Origin: Martinezella rhizogenes
GTDB taxonomy: Bacteria; Pseudomonadota; Alphaproteobacteria; Rhizobiales; Rhizobiaceae
Reading direction: 5' to 3'
DNA length: 64,000 nucleotides
Assembly (NCBI GenBank): GCA_013322215.1
Contig: JAAMEZ010000036.1
Span: 868,001 to 932,000 of the forward strand
Within the stretch, counting starts at the first letter, position 1. The number at the start of each line of letters is the position of its first letter. The position numbers and the translations under genes are program-made. Below the pieces are notes generated by a model that saw only the letters and a list, made by a program, of their open reading frames with translations, had not been told where the DNA came from and searched no databases. Positions 9,103-17,527 of this stretch are shown piece after piece.

Positions 9103-9933
9103 CTAATCGGCAAGCAGGGTCCGCGTGAGAGGATGCTCGGCATCCGTAAGCCCGTCCAGAACCGAATAGTGATGCTTGTCCGGCTCGACGACTACCGCAG
9201 TTGCCGCGCCGACCCCGGTCCAGATATTGGCCAGCAGTGCATTTTGGCGGATGAATTCGGCGCGCTCGGCACCGCCGACCCAGCAGGTGAGGCGAATGCT
9301 GTCGGCCGGCTCGAGAAGTGCGGGACTTTCGGCTCCCGCCTCGGCATCATCGATGCGAAGCTCCTTGTTCATCTTGCGCTTCATGATCGGACGCAGATCG
9401 TGCACGCCGGAAATCGCAAGAACATGCCGGATGCGCTCGCGGATCGCCTCGCCAAGCGGCGAGGTCGTTGTCATCATCCGGGCAACAAGTTGACCGCCGG
9501 CCGAATGGCCAGTCAATATAATCGGACCTTCGACCAAATCGGCCGCTGCCGTAATCGCCGCTGCGATTTCCTTGCCAATTCCGCCGATGCGATTATCCGG
9601 GCAGAGCGTGTAGGACGGGATCGCCACGGCATAGCCGGCCGCAATCGAGCCGGCCGCCAGATGCGACCAGTAACTCTTGTCCAATTGCAGCCAGTAGCCG
9701 CCATGGACAAAAACAACCAATCCCTTCGGCTGGCCTTCGGGCAGGAAGAGATCGAAGCGATTGCGCGCGGCCGGACCATAGACGAGATCGAGCTTTGCGC
9801 GTCCTGCCGCCGTCAACCGGTCGCGGAAGGATTTTGCCGGCTCGACCCAGGCTGCAGGCCATCGATCGCCGTCGACGATATAGGCGCCGTTGGTGTAGGC
9901 GGCCTCCCAATCGGTGACCTTGAAATAGCTCAT
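9103..9933 (-). CDS. Kynurenine formamidase, alpha/beta-hydrolase type
   Basis: 276 residues with the alpha/beta-hydrolase signatures HGGYW (77-81, oxyanion hole) and GHSAGG (nucleophile S144). This is the arrangement of the animal/yeast-type kynurenine formamidase, not of the metal-dependent bacterial KynB family. It would hydrolyse N-formyl-L-kynurenine to L-kynurenine plus formate. It lies 37 bp after kynureninase on the same strand, which makes the assignment much stronger than the fold alone. AAGGAG precedes the ATG. A carboxylesterase role remains possible if judged without context. Confidence 0.8.
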   Translation of the reverse strand: MSYFKVTDWEAAYTNGAYIVDGDRWPAAWVEPAKSFRDRLTAAGRAKLDLVYGPAARNRFDLFLPEGQPKGLVVFVHGGYWLQLDKSYWSHLAAGSIAAGYAVAIPSYTLCPDNRIGGIGKEIAAAITAAADLVEGPIILTGHSAGGQLVARMMTTTSPLGEAIRERIRHVLAISGVHDLRPIMKRKMNKELRIDDAEAGAESPALLEPADSIRLTCWVGGAERAEFIRQNALLANIWTGVGAATAVVVEPDKHHYSVLDGLTDAEHPLTRTLLAD

Positions 9934-9970
9934 CTTCGGCTCCTTCTTTCCAGCGGTCGACGCGTGGTGA

Positions 9971-11218
9971 TCAGGTCACGGCCGCACGCACCGTAAAGCG
10001 TGCTTCCTTCCATGATCCGCTGCTCAGAATGTCCTCCAGCACCGTTACGGCTCGCCAGACGTCGCGATAGCCGACATAGAGCGGCGTGAAGCCGAAACGC
10101 AATGTCGAAGGTGCGCGGAAATCGCCGATGACGCCGCGCTCGATCAGCGCCTGCATGACTTCGTAGGCATTGCTATGGATGAAGGACACCTGGCTGCCAC
10201 GCTTCTCGCTGTCGCGCGTCGTCTCAAGCTCCACGCCATATTGGCCGCATTTGGCTTCGACCAAGCGGATGAAGAGATCGGTGAGCGCTATGCTCTTCCG
10301 GCGCAAGACTTCCATGTCCACCTCGTCCCAGATGGAGAGTGCCCCCTTCAATGCCCGCAAGGACAGGATCGGCTGCGTGCCGCAGAGAAAGCGCTTGATG
10401 CCGGCGTCGCCGTCGAAGCTCTGTTCGAAGGCAAAGGGGCGGGCATGGCTCCACCAGCCGCTGAGCGGCTGGACGATCGAGGCGTGATGACGCTTTGCGG
10501 CATAGATGAAGGCTGGAGCGCCCGGGCCGCCGTTCAGATATTTGTAGGTGCAGCCGACGGCAAAATCGGCACCGGCACCATCGAGATCGACGGGCAGAGC
10601 GCCGGCGCTGTGGCACAGATCCCAGATGACGAGTGCGCCCGCCGCCTGGATGCGCTTCGTCAGCGCCGCCATGTCACGCAGTTCGCCGCTCTTGTAGTTG
10701 ACGTGATTGATGAGCACGACGGCGACGTTTTCATCGATCAGTTCCTCGATGGTGTCGGCATCGCGGCCTTCAAGACGCAACGTGACGCCGGGTCGGGTCG
10801 AGACGACGCCTTCCGCCATATAGAGATCGGTCGGGAAACTGTCGCCCTCGGCGACGATGACGTTGCGATCCGGTCGCATGGCGAGTGCCGCATGCAAGGT
10901 CTTGTAGATGTTGATCGAGGTGGAGTCAGTGACGACAGTCTGGCCTTCGGCAGCACCGATCAGCCGGCCGATGCGATCGCCGAGCTCAAGTGGCAGGTGA
11001 AACCATCCGGCGCTGTTCCAGCTGCGGATCAGGCCGTTGCCCCATTCCTCCATGGCGGCCTGACGGACTTCGGCAAAGACCTCGTGCGAGGCCGCGCCAA
11101 GTGAATTGCCGTCGAGATAGATGACGCCGGCGGGCAGGGCAAAGCGGCTGCGAAAAACGCGCAGTGGGTCGGCCTCGTCCATGGCCTCGACGGCCGCGAG
11201 ATCGGGAAGGCTATCCAT
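9971..11218 (-). CDS. kynU: Kynureninase KynU
   Basis: 415 residues, a fold-type I PLP enzyme that cleaves L-kynurenine to anthranilate and L-alanine. The PLP lysine is K226 in CTYKYLNGGPGAP, and the N-terminal YLDGNSLG motif is characteristic of the family. It is 20 bp downstream of the permease gene of the adjacent ABC importer and is followed by the formamidase, so all five genes are probably one transcription unit. Tryptophan 2,3-dioxygenase (kynA) and anthranilate genes are absent from the window. Confidence 0.93.
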   Translation of the reverse strand: MDSLPDLAAVEAMDEADPLRVFRSRFALPAGVIYLDGNSLGAASHEVFAEVRQAAMEEWGNGLIRSWNSAGWFHLPLELGDRIGRLIGAAEGQTVVTDSTSINIYKTLHAALAMRPDRNVIVAEGDSFPTDLYMAEGVVSTRPGVTLRLEGRDADTIEELIDENVAVVLINHVNYKSGELRDMAALTKRIQAAGALVIWDLCHSAGALPVDLDGAGADFAVGCTYKYLNGGPGAPAFIYAAKRHHASIVQPLSGWWSHARPFAFEQSFDGDAGIKRFLCGTQPILSLRALKGALSIWDEVDMEVLRRKSIALTDLFIRLVEAKCGQYGVELETTRDSEKRGSQVSFIHSNAYEVMQALIERGVIGDFRAPSTLRFGFTPLYVGYRDVWRAVTVLEDILSSGSWKEARFTVRAAVT

Positions 11219-11238
11219 AACGTCATTGCCTCGTAAAC

Positions 11239-12165
11239 TTATTCGCGAATGGTTTCTCGGGTGGCGGCTCCACCGCGGCTGCGGCGGATGCTCGGCAGCG
11301 CCAGCATGATCAGCACGAACAGGCCGGTTGCGAGTTTGAGGTTCGGCGGCGGCATGCCGGCGGCAAGGCAGAGCGATACGAGCTGGTAGTAGATGATCGA
11401 ACCAACGAAGGGCGCCAGCAGCTGACGAACCACGGTCTGCTTGCCGGTGAAGGCTTCGCCGATCATGAGCGCCGCCAGGCCGTTGATCAGGATGCCGATG
11501 CCCATGTTGACGTCGGCAAAGCCTTGCGACTGGACCATGAGTGCACCGCTCGCCGCGGAAAAGGCGCTGGCGATGCCGACCCCGCCGATGGTGGCAGCCC
11601 AGACATTGATGCCCTGCGCCTCAGCCATATCGGGGTTGGAGCCGACGGCGCGCATGGCGGTGCCCTTTTCCGTCTTGAAGTAGAGGTTGAGGGCGATCAG
11701 CACGATAACGGCAAGAAGGCCGGCAATGACGATCTTGCTCGCCGGAAAACCGGGCTCCGTGAATGGCACGACATCGAACACGGTCGGCGCGCCGAAGACG
11801 GAAAGGTTCGACTTGCCCATGATGGCAAGATTGACGCTGTAGAGCATCGTCGACATCAGGATGCCGGCGAGCAGCGTATGAATGCGGAAGCGTAAGTGAA
11901 TGAAAGCGGTGCAGCAGCCGGCACCGAGGCCGACGACGAAAGCAGCGATAATCGCAAGCGGCGGCGCGACCCCGGCGGCAAGCAGGATGCCACAGACGCA
12001 GCCGCCGAGCGGAAAGGCGCCTTCGCTGGTCAGATCCGGAAAGCTCAGCATCCGGAACGGGATCATGATGCCGAGGACGACGAAGCTCAGGATGAAGCTC
12101 TGCGCCAGTGTGACCGGGATGAGCGAGACGAAGCTCGAAACGGTTGTCTGAAGGAAGTCCATCAT
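11239..12165 (-). CDS. ABC transporter permease (TrpY/COG4120-like)
   Basis: 308 residues, almost entirely hydrophobic with about eight to nine predicted membrane segments and the conserved loop EGAFPLGGC near residue 45. This is the permease type that always pairs with COG1101 ATPases and COG2984 binding proteins, the group that includes the pneumococcal tryptophan importer TrpXYZ. Four base pairs separate it from the ATPase gene. Two tandem ATGs are possible at 12165 and 12162. Because it is joined to kynU and formamidase, the ligand is probably tryptophan or kynurenine. Confidence 0.82.
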   Translation of the reverse strand: MMDFLQTTVSSFVSLIPVTLAQSFILSFVVLGIMIPFRMLSFPDLTSEGAFPLGGCVCGILLAAGVAPPLAIIAAFVVGLGAGCCTAFIHLRFRIHTLLAGILMSTMLYSVNLAIMGKSNLSVFGAPTVFDVVPFTEPGFPASKIVIAGLLAVIVLIALNLYFKTEKGTAMRAVGSNPDMAEAQGINVWAATIGGVGIASAFSAASGALMVQSQGFADVNMGIGILINGLAALMIGEAFTGKQTVVRQLLAPFVGSIIYYQLVSLCLAAGMPPPNLKLATGLFVLIMLALPSIRRSRGGAATRETIRE

Positions 12166-12169
12166 GATC

Positions 12170-12949
12170 TCAGCTCACCAGCAGCATTCGGTCGGTCTTG
12201 ACGGCGAAGTGGCCGATCAGCTCGGGCACGGTGATGCGCCGCTTGCCGTCCCCGGTAATTTCAAGGTGAACACGGCCGGCATCGAGCATGATGATGCTGT
12301 CGCCGAAATCGACGGCGTGCTGCATATTATGTGTCACCATCAGGGTCGTCAGCTTCAGCGCTTCGACGGTGCGCACGGTTGCCTGCATGACGATATCGGC
12401 GGTACGCGGATCGAGTGCGGCGGTATGTTCATCGAGCAAAAGCACGTCGGGCGAGCCGCCGACTGCCATGATGAGAGACAGCGATTGACGCTGCCCGCCC
12501 GAAAGAAGCTCTACCTTGGTATCGATGCGGTTCTCCAGGCCAAGGCCGAGAACGGCGAGGCGTTCCTTGTAGGCGGCGAGACGGGCGGCATTGAGGCCAG
12601 GACGAAATCCGCGGCTCTTGCCGCGCAGTTCCGCCAGAAGCATGTTTTCACCGACCGTCATGCTGGCGGCGGTGCCCTTCATCGGGTCCTGGAACACGCG
12701 GGCCAGGCGCGCGGCGCGCTTGTGGACCGGCATGTTCGTCACGTCGTTGCCGTTGATGAGGATCTGGCCGGAATCGAGGCTGAGAGCGCCGGAAATCGCG
12801 TTCAGCATGCTGCTCTTGCCGGCGCCGTTGGAGCCGATGACGACGCCGAATTCGCCTGTCTTGAGGGAGAGCGTCAGGCCGTTGAGCGCGACCTTCTCGT
12901 CGGGCTGGCCTTTATAGAAAACCTTGCGCGCGGATTTGATATCAAGCAT
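12170..12949 (-). CDS. ABC transporter ATP-binding protein (TrpZ/COG1101-like)
   Basis: 259 residues with Walker A GSNGAGKSS, signature LSGGQRQSLSL, Walker B VLLLDEH and the switch histidine in VTHNMQ. It energises the permease encoded just downstream. GGGGAGG stands 5 nt before the ATG. A perfect 11-bp hairpin lies between this gene and the upstream binding-protein gene and may lower expression of the membrane components relative to the binding protein. Confidence 0.86.
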   Translation of the reverse strand: MLDIKSARKVFYKGQPDEKVALNGLTLSLKTGEFGVVIGSNGAGKSSMLNAISGALSLDSGQILINGNDVTNMPVHKRAARLARVFQDPMKGTAASMTVGENMLLAELRGKSRGFRPGLNAARLAAYKERLAVLGLGLENRIDTKVELLSGGQRQSLSLIMAVGGSPDVLLLDEHTAALDPRTADIVMQATVRTVEALKLTTLMVTHNMQHAVDFGDSIIMLDAGRVHLEITGDGKRRITVPELIGHFAVKTDRMLLVS

Positions 12950-12980
12950 CCGTGCCTCCCCTGCAGTATAGGGTTATGAA

Positions 12981-13005
12981 ATGGCGGCGTCCCTGACGCC
13001 GCCAT
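12981..13005 (-). terminator. Intercistronic attenuator hairpin after the binding-protein gene
   Basis: ATGGCGGCGTC (12981-12991) and GACGCCGCCAT (12995-13005) make a perfect 11-bp stem with a 3-nt loop. On the transcribed (minus) strand it is followed by a short T run. The position between binding-protein and ATPase genes is typical of partial termination or 3'-end protection. Confidence 0.6.
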
Positions 13006-13037
13006 GGATCGGATTGATCCCTAGAAGATGCCGCCTA

Positions 13038-14024
13038 TCACTTCGTGAAGCAATTGCAATCGGCAAGCGAAGCCGGGACTTCGGCGCCGAATGCCTTCAA
13101 CACGGTCTTGTTGATCAGCGGCGCGTGGTCCTTATAGGCGGGCACGGAGGGCTTGATCGTCTTCGGATCGGCACCCTTGAGGATCTGCGCAGCGATCTTG
13201 CCGGCATTTTCGCCAACCTGCTCGTAGTTGACGGCAAAGCTTGCCGGCACGACGCCATTGCGGACAGCGGCGTCATCGGAGTTGACGATCGGGATCTGCG
13301 CCTGGCGGGCGGCGGCGGCAACGGCCGGAATTGCCGGCTGCAGGAGGTTGGAAGCTGGCGTGTAGATCACGTCTGCCTTGCCGGCGAGCGAGGCGATGCG
13401 CTGCTGGATGTCGTTGACGTTGTCGACGCCGACGGGAACCACTTCAAAGCCGGCGGCCGGAGCGGCTGCCTTGACCTTGTCGATCAGCGCGACGTCATTG
13501 GCTTCGCCCGGATTATAGGGGACGCCGATGCGCTTGGCATTCGGGAGCAGCTTCTTGGTGAAGGTCAGGATGGCGGAGATGTCCTGCAGGTCGCTCGAGC
13601 CGGTAATGCCGGTGTCACCCGCGTCCCAGGACGGGACGAGCTTGGCGGCGACCGGATCGGTGACGGCAGTAAAGACGATCGGAATGCCGGAGCCGGCAAG
13701 CGCCTTCTTGGCGATCTGGGACACAGGCGTCGTTACCGTGTACATCAGCTTCGGATGTTCGGACTGCAGCTTGGCAATCATCTGCGGAACGAGCGAGGCG
13801 TCGAAGCTGGTGTTGCTTTCGGAATAGACGACATCCTTGCCTTCGACGAAGCCGTTATCGGCAAGAGCCTTCTTGAAGCCGGCGATCGAAGCATTGAGCT
13901 GCGGATGTTCGCCGAAATTGGCGATTGCGATCTTGATGGGCTCGGCCGATGCGGTTGCAACGCTTGCTGCAAAGGCGCCGGCGACAGCGAGGCCGGCCAG
14001 CCATTTGGACGTAGATCTCAGCAT
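13038..14024 (-). CDS. ABC transporter substrate-binding protein (TrpX/COG2984-like)
   Basis: The product is 328 residues with a clear Sec signal peptide (MLRSTSKWLAGLAVAGAFAA..., cleavage near ASA-EP at about 27), then IKIAIANFGEHPQLNASIAGF and paired lobes of the COG2984 type. The frame is open to an ATG at 14084, but I choose 14024 because GGGAGGAAA lies just before it and the signal peptide then starts correctly. It is the first gene of the importer/kynurenine unit, divergent from a GntR regulator. Tryptophan or kynurenine as ligand is inferred from context. Confidence 0.85.
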   Translation of the reverse strand: MLRSTSKWLAGLAVAGAFAASVATASAEPIKIAIANFGEHPQLNASIAGFKKALADNGFVEGKDVVYSESNTSFDASLVPQMIAKLQSEHPKLMYTVTTPVSQIAKKALAGSGIPIVFTAVTDPVAAKLVPSWDAGDTGITGSSDLQDISAILTFTKKLLPNAKRIGVPYNPGEANDVALIDKVKAAAPAAGFEVVPVGVDNVNDIQQRIASLAGKADVIYTPASNLLQPAIPAVAAAARQAQIPIVNSDDAAVRNGVVPASFAVNYEQVGENAGKIAAQILKGADPKTIKPSVPAYKDHAPLINKTVLKAFGAEVPASLADCNCFTK

Positions 14025-14110
14025 ATTTTCCTCCCGGATGTGACAAGGAGCCGTGTTCCGCCGGCTCTCTTGGGCAGGGATCATAGCGGCTGCTGCAATC
14101 CTGTCAATTT

Positions 14111-14147
14111 GTGATATATGATATACACCGCAGGCGCCTTTGATATA
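14111..14147. promoter_or_regulatory. AT-rich divergent promoter/operator region with TTTGATATA motif
   Basis: Between the binding-protein gene and the GntR gene the sequence turns sharply AT-rich, with GTGATATATGATATACAC (14111-14128) and TTTGATATA (14139-14147). The TTTGATATA/TTGATATA word recurs twice just after the regulator gene (minus strand, 14946-14955 and 14974-14983 regions). It is a candidate binding word of the local GntR protein. Confidence 0.4.
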
Positions 14148-14209
14148 TATTTTCCTGTTGCGGCTATATTATATATAATCCGCGGATGGGGAGGATCGGG
14201 ACAAGCGCC

Positions 14210-14941
14210 ATGCAGGATAAGGATGAGTTGAGCAAGACGGAGGCGGCCTATTGGCTGTTGCGGCGCGATATCCTCAACACCAAGCTCAGGCCCGGCGCTT
14301 CTTTGCGGCTCGGGGCTCTTCGCGATACTTACGGCGTCGGCTGGACGCCGCTTCGCGAAGCGCTTTCGCGGCTGGAAGCCGAGAAGCTTGTTACTGCGAT
14401 CAGCAATCGCGGCTTCGCGGTCGCTCCCGTATCGCGCGCCGAACTGGAGGACCTGACACGGGCGCGCATGGTCGTGGAGTTGCCGCTACTCATGGAGTCG
14501 ATCGAAAAGGGCGGTCCCGATTGGGAATCGGCCGTCGTCACCGCACACTATCGCCTCTCACGCTGTAAGATCGTGCCCGACTCCGCCTCGGAGGAGATGG
14601 CGGACGAATGGGATGAGAAGCACAACGCCTTTCATGCCGCGCTTGTCAGCGCGGCAACGTCGAACTGGCTCCAGCGTTTCCAGTCCACCATCGCGGATCA
14701 GCTTCGCCGCCATCATCGTTTTCTCGGCCTTGCGCCGACGCAGCGCGCGGCAGCTGGTCTTTCGATCGGCTATGAAAAAGCGGTTGCCGCCCTGCAGGAC
14801 GCCATGGCGATCGAGCATCATACGGCACTGATGGAAGCGGCTCTCGACCGGGATCTGGTACGCGCCAGAGCGCTGATGACCGAGCATATCGGTTACACGC
14901 TGCAGGTTTATATCCGCTCGGAGAAGGATACAGACGGGTAA
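14210..14941 (+). CDS. GntR-family (FCD) regulator of the kynurenine/importer unit
   Basis: About 243 residues: an N-terminal winged helix (LRPGASLRLGALRDTYGVGW...PLREALSRLEAEKLV) and a C-terminal FCD domain with the histidine-rich helices EKHNAFHAAL and TEHIGY expected to bind a metal and a carboxylate ligand. I take the ATG at 14210, with the purine-rich GGGGAGGATCGGGA upstream; an in-frame ATG at 14186 would add 8 residues. It is divergent from the tryptophan/kynurenine importer, so it probably represses that unit and responds to tryptophan, kynurenine or anthranilate. The ligand is inferred. Confidence 0.8.
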   Translation: MQDKDELSKTEAAYWLLRRDILNTKLRPGASLRLGALRDTYGVGWTPLREALSRLEAEKLVTAISNRGFAVAPVSRAELEDLTRARMVVELPLLMESIEKGGPDWESAVVTAHYRLSRCKIVPDSASEEMADEWDEKHNAFHAALVSAATSNWLQRFQSTIADQLRRHHRFLGLAPTQRAAAGLSIGYEKAVAALQDAMAIEHHTALMEAALDRDLVRARALMTEHIGYTLQVYIRSEKDTDG

Positions 14942-14945
14942 TCCC

Positions 14946-14983
14946 ACTATATCAAATTCCACTAAATATATCTACTATATCAA
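14946..14983. repeat. Short direct repeat ACTATATCAA after the GntR gene
   Basis: ACTATATCAA occurs at 14946-14955 and again at 14974-14983, 28 bp apart, in an AT-rich stretch right after the regulator stop. The reverse complement contains TTGATATA, as in the promoter region upstream of the same gene. Confidence 0.5.
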
Positions 14984-15052
14984 TTTGTTAGTTTGACGCA
15001 CTTGCCGATTGGGCGCTCTTTCTGGCAAAGCCGCTACACTCTTTGCGCGGCG

Positions 15053-16171
15053 TCAAGCACCATATATCTCCCGAGCGATATCCTGAGGATAGGACCCAAG
15101 GCAGCCTTCGACCGCCGTGTTGGACATGATCGCAGCGGAAATGCCTTCCACCGGATCTATGAACCAGCTGTGTCCATAAACGCCGCCCCACGTTACCGAT
15201 CCCTTTGACAGCGAAACCTCTGCCAAAACAGGGTCCTGGATCACTGCGCCCAGAAAGGAGAAGCCTTGTCCTGGTTCGCCGGGGCGTGGGATGTCGCCGA
15301 TCTGGTTGAGAAGCGCCGCCTTCGCCGTCCCGGTCTTCAAGATGGGGACGCCGCCGCGACGAATGGCTTCGAGAAAGGTAATTAAATCTGGCGCCGTACC
15401 CACCATGCCGGCACCTCCGGATTGAAAAGTCCTTGGGTTAAACAGCCGGGTCGGCGCAAAGGCCAGCAAGTTGCCATCATTGTCCGAGACCAGATGATGG
15501 TCACTCATTCTGACGGCTGCCGGATTGCCATCGGCATAAGGTGTTGCAAGCCGCTCCGGATCACTGACCGAAAAGCCGGTGTCGTTCATGCCGAGCGGCC
15601 CGGTAACATGACGACGCACCGCTTCATCCAAACTGCAAGCTTCGATCCGCGCTATTGCCGCCCCAAGGACATCGATGGCGATCGAATAAGACCAAAGCGT
15701 ACCCGGTGCTGCGAGGAGCGGAAAGGTCGACAGCCGGCTGAAGTTTTCCTCAAAATCGAGGTCGGTATCGGAAAGACCGCTATTGAACATCCGCTCCGGT
15801 GGTGTGGTTTTGGGATCCGCACCGTAACTGAGGCCTGCCGTATGAGTGAGGAGGTGGCGGATGGTAATATCGGCTACATTGCCATCCGGTCCTTTCGGAC
15901 GAAAATAGGGCAGATAATCTCGGACAAGATCGCTAAATGCGAGCTTACCCTTGTCAACCAGAGCCAGAACGGTTGCTGCTACAATTGGTTTAGTCACGGA
16001 AGCGAGCCGGAATATCGTCCGCGTTTCGGTTGCTTTTCCGCTTTCGCGATCGGCATAACCGGCGGCCCGGCTATAGACGGTCTCTCCGTCTTTCTTAACG
16101 ATCACGACAGTGCCGACGATCTTGCCGGTCCTGATTGCCGTTTCGATAACCGCGTCCATCCGCTCTTTCAT
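15053..16171 (-). CDS. Serine hydrolase, class C beta-lactamase/esterase family
   Basis: 372 residues of the beta-lactamase-related fold. The SxxK motif is RLASVTKP (S58, K61), and the expected second motif appears as YSI (YSIAIDVLG, position of the usual YxN). No signal peptide is visible, which favours an EstB-like cytoplasmic esterase or peptidase over a periplasmic beta-lactamase. GGAGG precedes the ATG. It is convergent with the upstream GntR gene, about 110 bp away, and no neighbour suggests a substrate. Confidence 0.8.
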   Translation of the reverse strand: MKERMDAVIETAIRTGKIVGTVVIVKKDGETVYSRAAGYADRESGKATETRTIFRLASVTKPIVAATVLALVDKGKLAFSDLVRDYLPYFRPKGPDGNVADITIRHLLTHTAGLSYGADPKTTPPERMFNSGLSDTDLDFEENFSRLSTFPLLAAPGTLWSYSIAIDVLGAAIARIEACSLDEAVRRHVTGPLGMNDTGFSVSDPERLATPYADGNPAAVRMSDHHLVSDNDGNLLAFAPTRLFNPRTFQSGGAGMVGTAPDLITFLEAIRRGGVPILKTGTAKAALLNQIGDIPRPGEPGQGFSFLGAVIQDPVLAEVSLSKGSVTWGGVYGHSWFIDPVEGISAAIMSNTAVEGCLGSYPQDIAREIYGA

Positions 16172-16557
16172 CGCAACAATCCTCCAATGGTTCCGAGTAA
16201 GCAGGCACAGAACTACTCATGGCGCTGACGTTCCACAAGGCGCGGGAATGGGAAAGTCGGTCTCTCATCTGATCGGGCATGAATAGCCTCGTATCGCGTT
16301 TGCGCCCCGATAGATCTCTGTGAAGCGAATAGGACCTAGTCTGAAGGCGATGGGTATCAAGCGGATGGCCCGGCATTTAGCTGAGCCGCACGCAGAGGGG
16401 ACCACTTGGCCGATATCCCGACGTCCACAAAAGCGGAAGTCGATCGATGATCTGACGAAGAGGGCTGAACTCGGTAATGACGAAGCTCGCCCCTAGGGAA
16501 GACTGAGCGAGAGGTAGCTTCCGACAACTACTCGAATTGCGATTATTGTTTTGCGGT
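16172..16557. other. Noncoding stretch with nothing recognised
   Basis: Short frames here have no recognisable motif and no convincing ribosome site. I see no RNA gene or clear repeat. It contains the serine hydrolase upstream region at its left end. Confidence 0.4.
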
Positions 16558-16971
16558 CTACTTGATGGAAAATTCGACGGTTTCCATTACCTTCCCGTCC
16601 ACCGAGAGGACCACCTTGTATTTGCCGACGGGGAAACCTGCATTGGGTTTGCTAAGCGACGCGTCAACGTGGTTTTCGAGAGAACCGATATCAAAGGTGG
16701 CTTCGTCGATCTTATAGTTCGCCGGCGCTACGCCATTGGTATCAACAGCGATCCAGGAAACGGTAATTTTGGAACCGGAGCTGATGTCATCAGTGACGCC
16801 CGCCGACAGATAAATCGCAGCGCTGTCTGCGGGAAGTGTCGTTTCTGTCTCATCAGCGCCCTTCGCGTTCGAGATGATTATGTCCTCGAATCCTGACGCC
16901 CAAGCTGCCGAAGCAGAGGCGAGGGCACCGGTAAAAACAAGCGTCCGCATTACTTTCATGAGAATATGCAT
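16558..16971 (-). CDS. Small secreted protein of unknown function
   Basis: 137 residues with a Sec signal peptide (hydrophobic core LVFTGALASASA, cleavage near AWA-SG at about 26). The mature part is acidic and Ser/Thr/Asp rich and looks all-beta, ending GKYKVVLSVDGKVMETVEF, like an immunoglobulin-type periplasmic domain. GGGAGG lies 9 nt before the chosen ATG; an alternative start four codons later would give MKVMRTL. No family is recognised. It stands alone. Confidence 0.65.
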   Translation of the reverse strand: MHILMKVMRTLVFTGALASASAAWASGFEDIIISNAKGADETETTLPADSAAIYLSAGVTDDISSGSKITVSWIAVDTNGVAPANYKIDEATFDIGSLENHVDASLSKPNAGFPVGKYKVVLSVDGKVMETVEFSIK

Positions 16972-17527
16972 GGATGAATCCTCCCAAACTGGTGGGATGT
17001 ACCTAGACTGGCTCTATGAATTCAATGTTAGCGGACGGGCGAGGGAAGCAGAGATTTCAATGCTATTGGTTATAGAACCAAAAATAGTCCCGGAAGCCAT
17101 CAGATATGCTCGCTTGAACTGAGCGGCGCCGAAGGACACGCGACGAAAACATGTCCTGCGGTGTAGAAGTGTCGATCGGGTCCTTAGTAATCGGAAACGG
17201 GTGTAATGGGCTGCTAGATTCCTCGATAGCCGCAAGCAGATGGCTGAGGGGGCGTGCCGAACGGTCTAGTCACACGACAGTGAGCGCGTTTCGAGTCCTT
17301 ATCTCACGCAAAAGCTTTGCCCAGGGCAGGGTGGGCACGCGTTGCGCCTGAATCGTGCTCTCGAATGATGGCTTTGTGGCAAACAAGGCGCAGGCCGATC
17401 TCTTGCGCTTTGATCGTTTCTTCGTCCGTGGATGCTGGCGCGTAATATAGCAGCTTGATAATGAGATAATGTGGTGTCTCAAATCACCGGGTCGCCGCGC
17501 CCAATTATTGATGTCTGGCGTGACATC
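16972..17527. other. Noncoding stretch, possibly decayed
   Basis: 556 bp separating the small secreted protein from the molybdoenzyme operon. Only short frames without family motifs are present on both strands. Composition is more mixed than in neighbouring genes, which suggests old gene debris, but nothing can be named. Confidence 0.4.

Noticed and set aside
9103..9933. Calling the formamidase KynB
   Set aside because: KynB names the metal-dependent bacterial family; this protein has the serine alpha/beta-hydrolase motifs, so the symbol would mislead.
16095..16376. 93-residue minus-strand frame
   Set aside because: Overlaps the serine hydrolase start out of frame; Arg-rich shadow composition.
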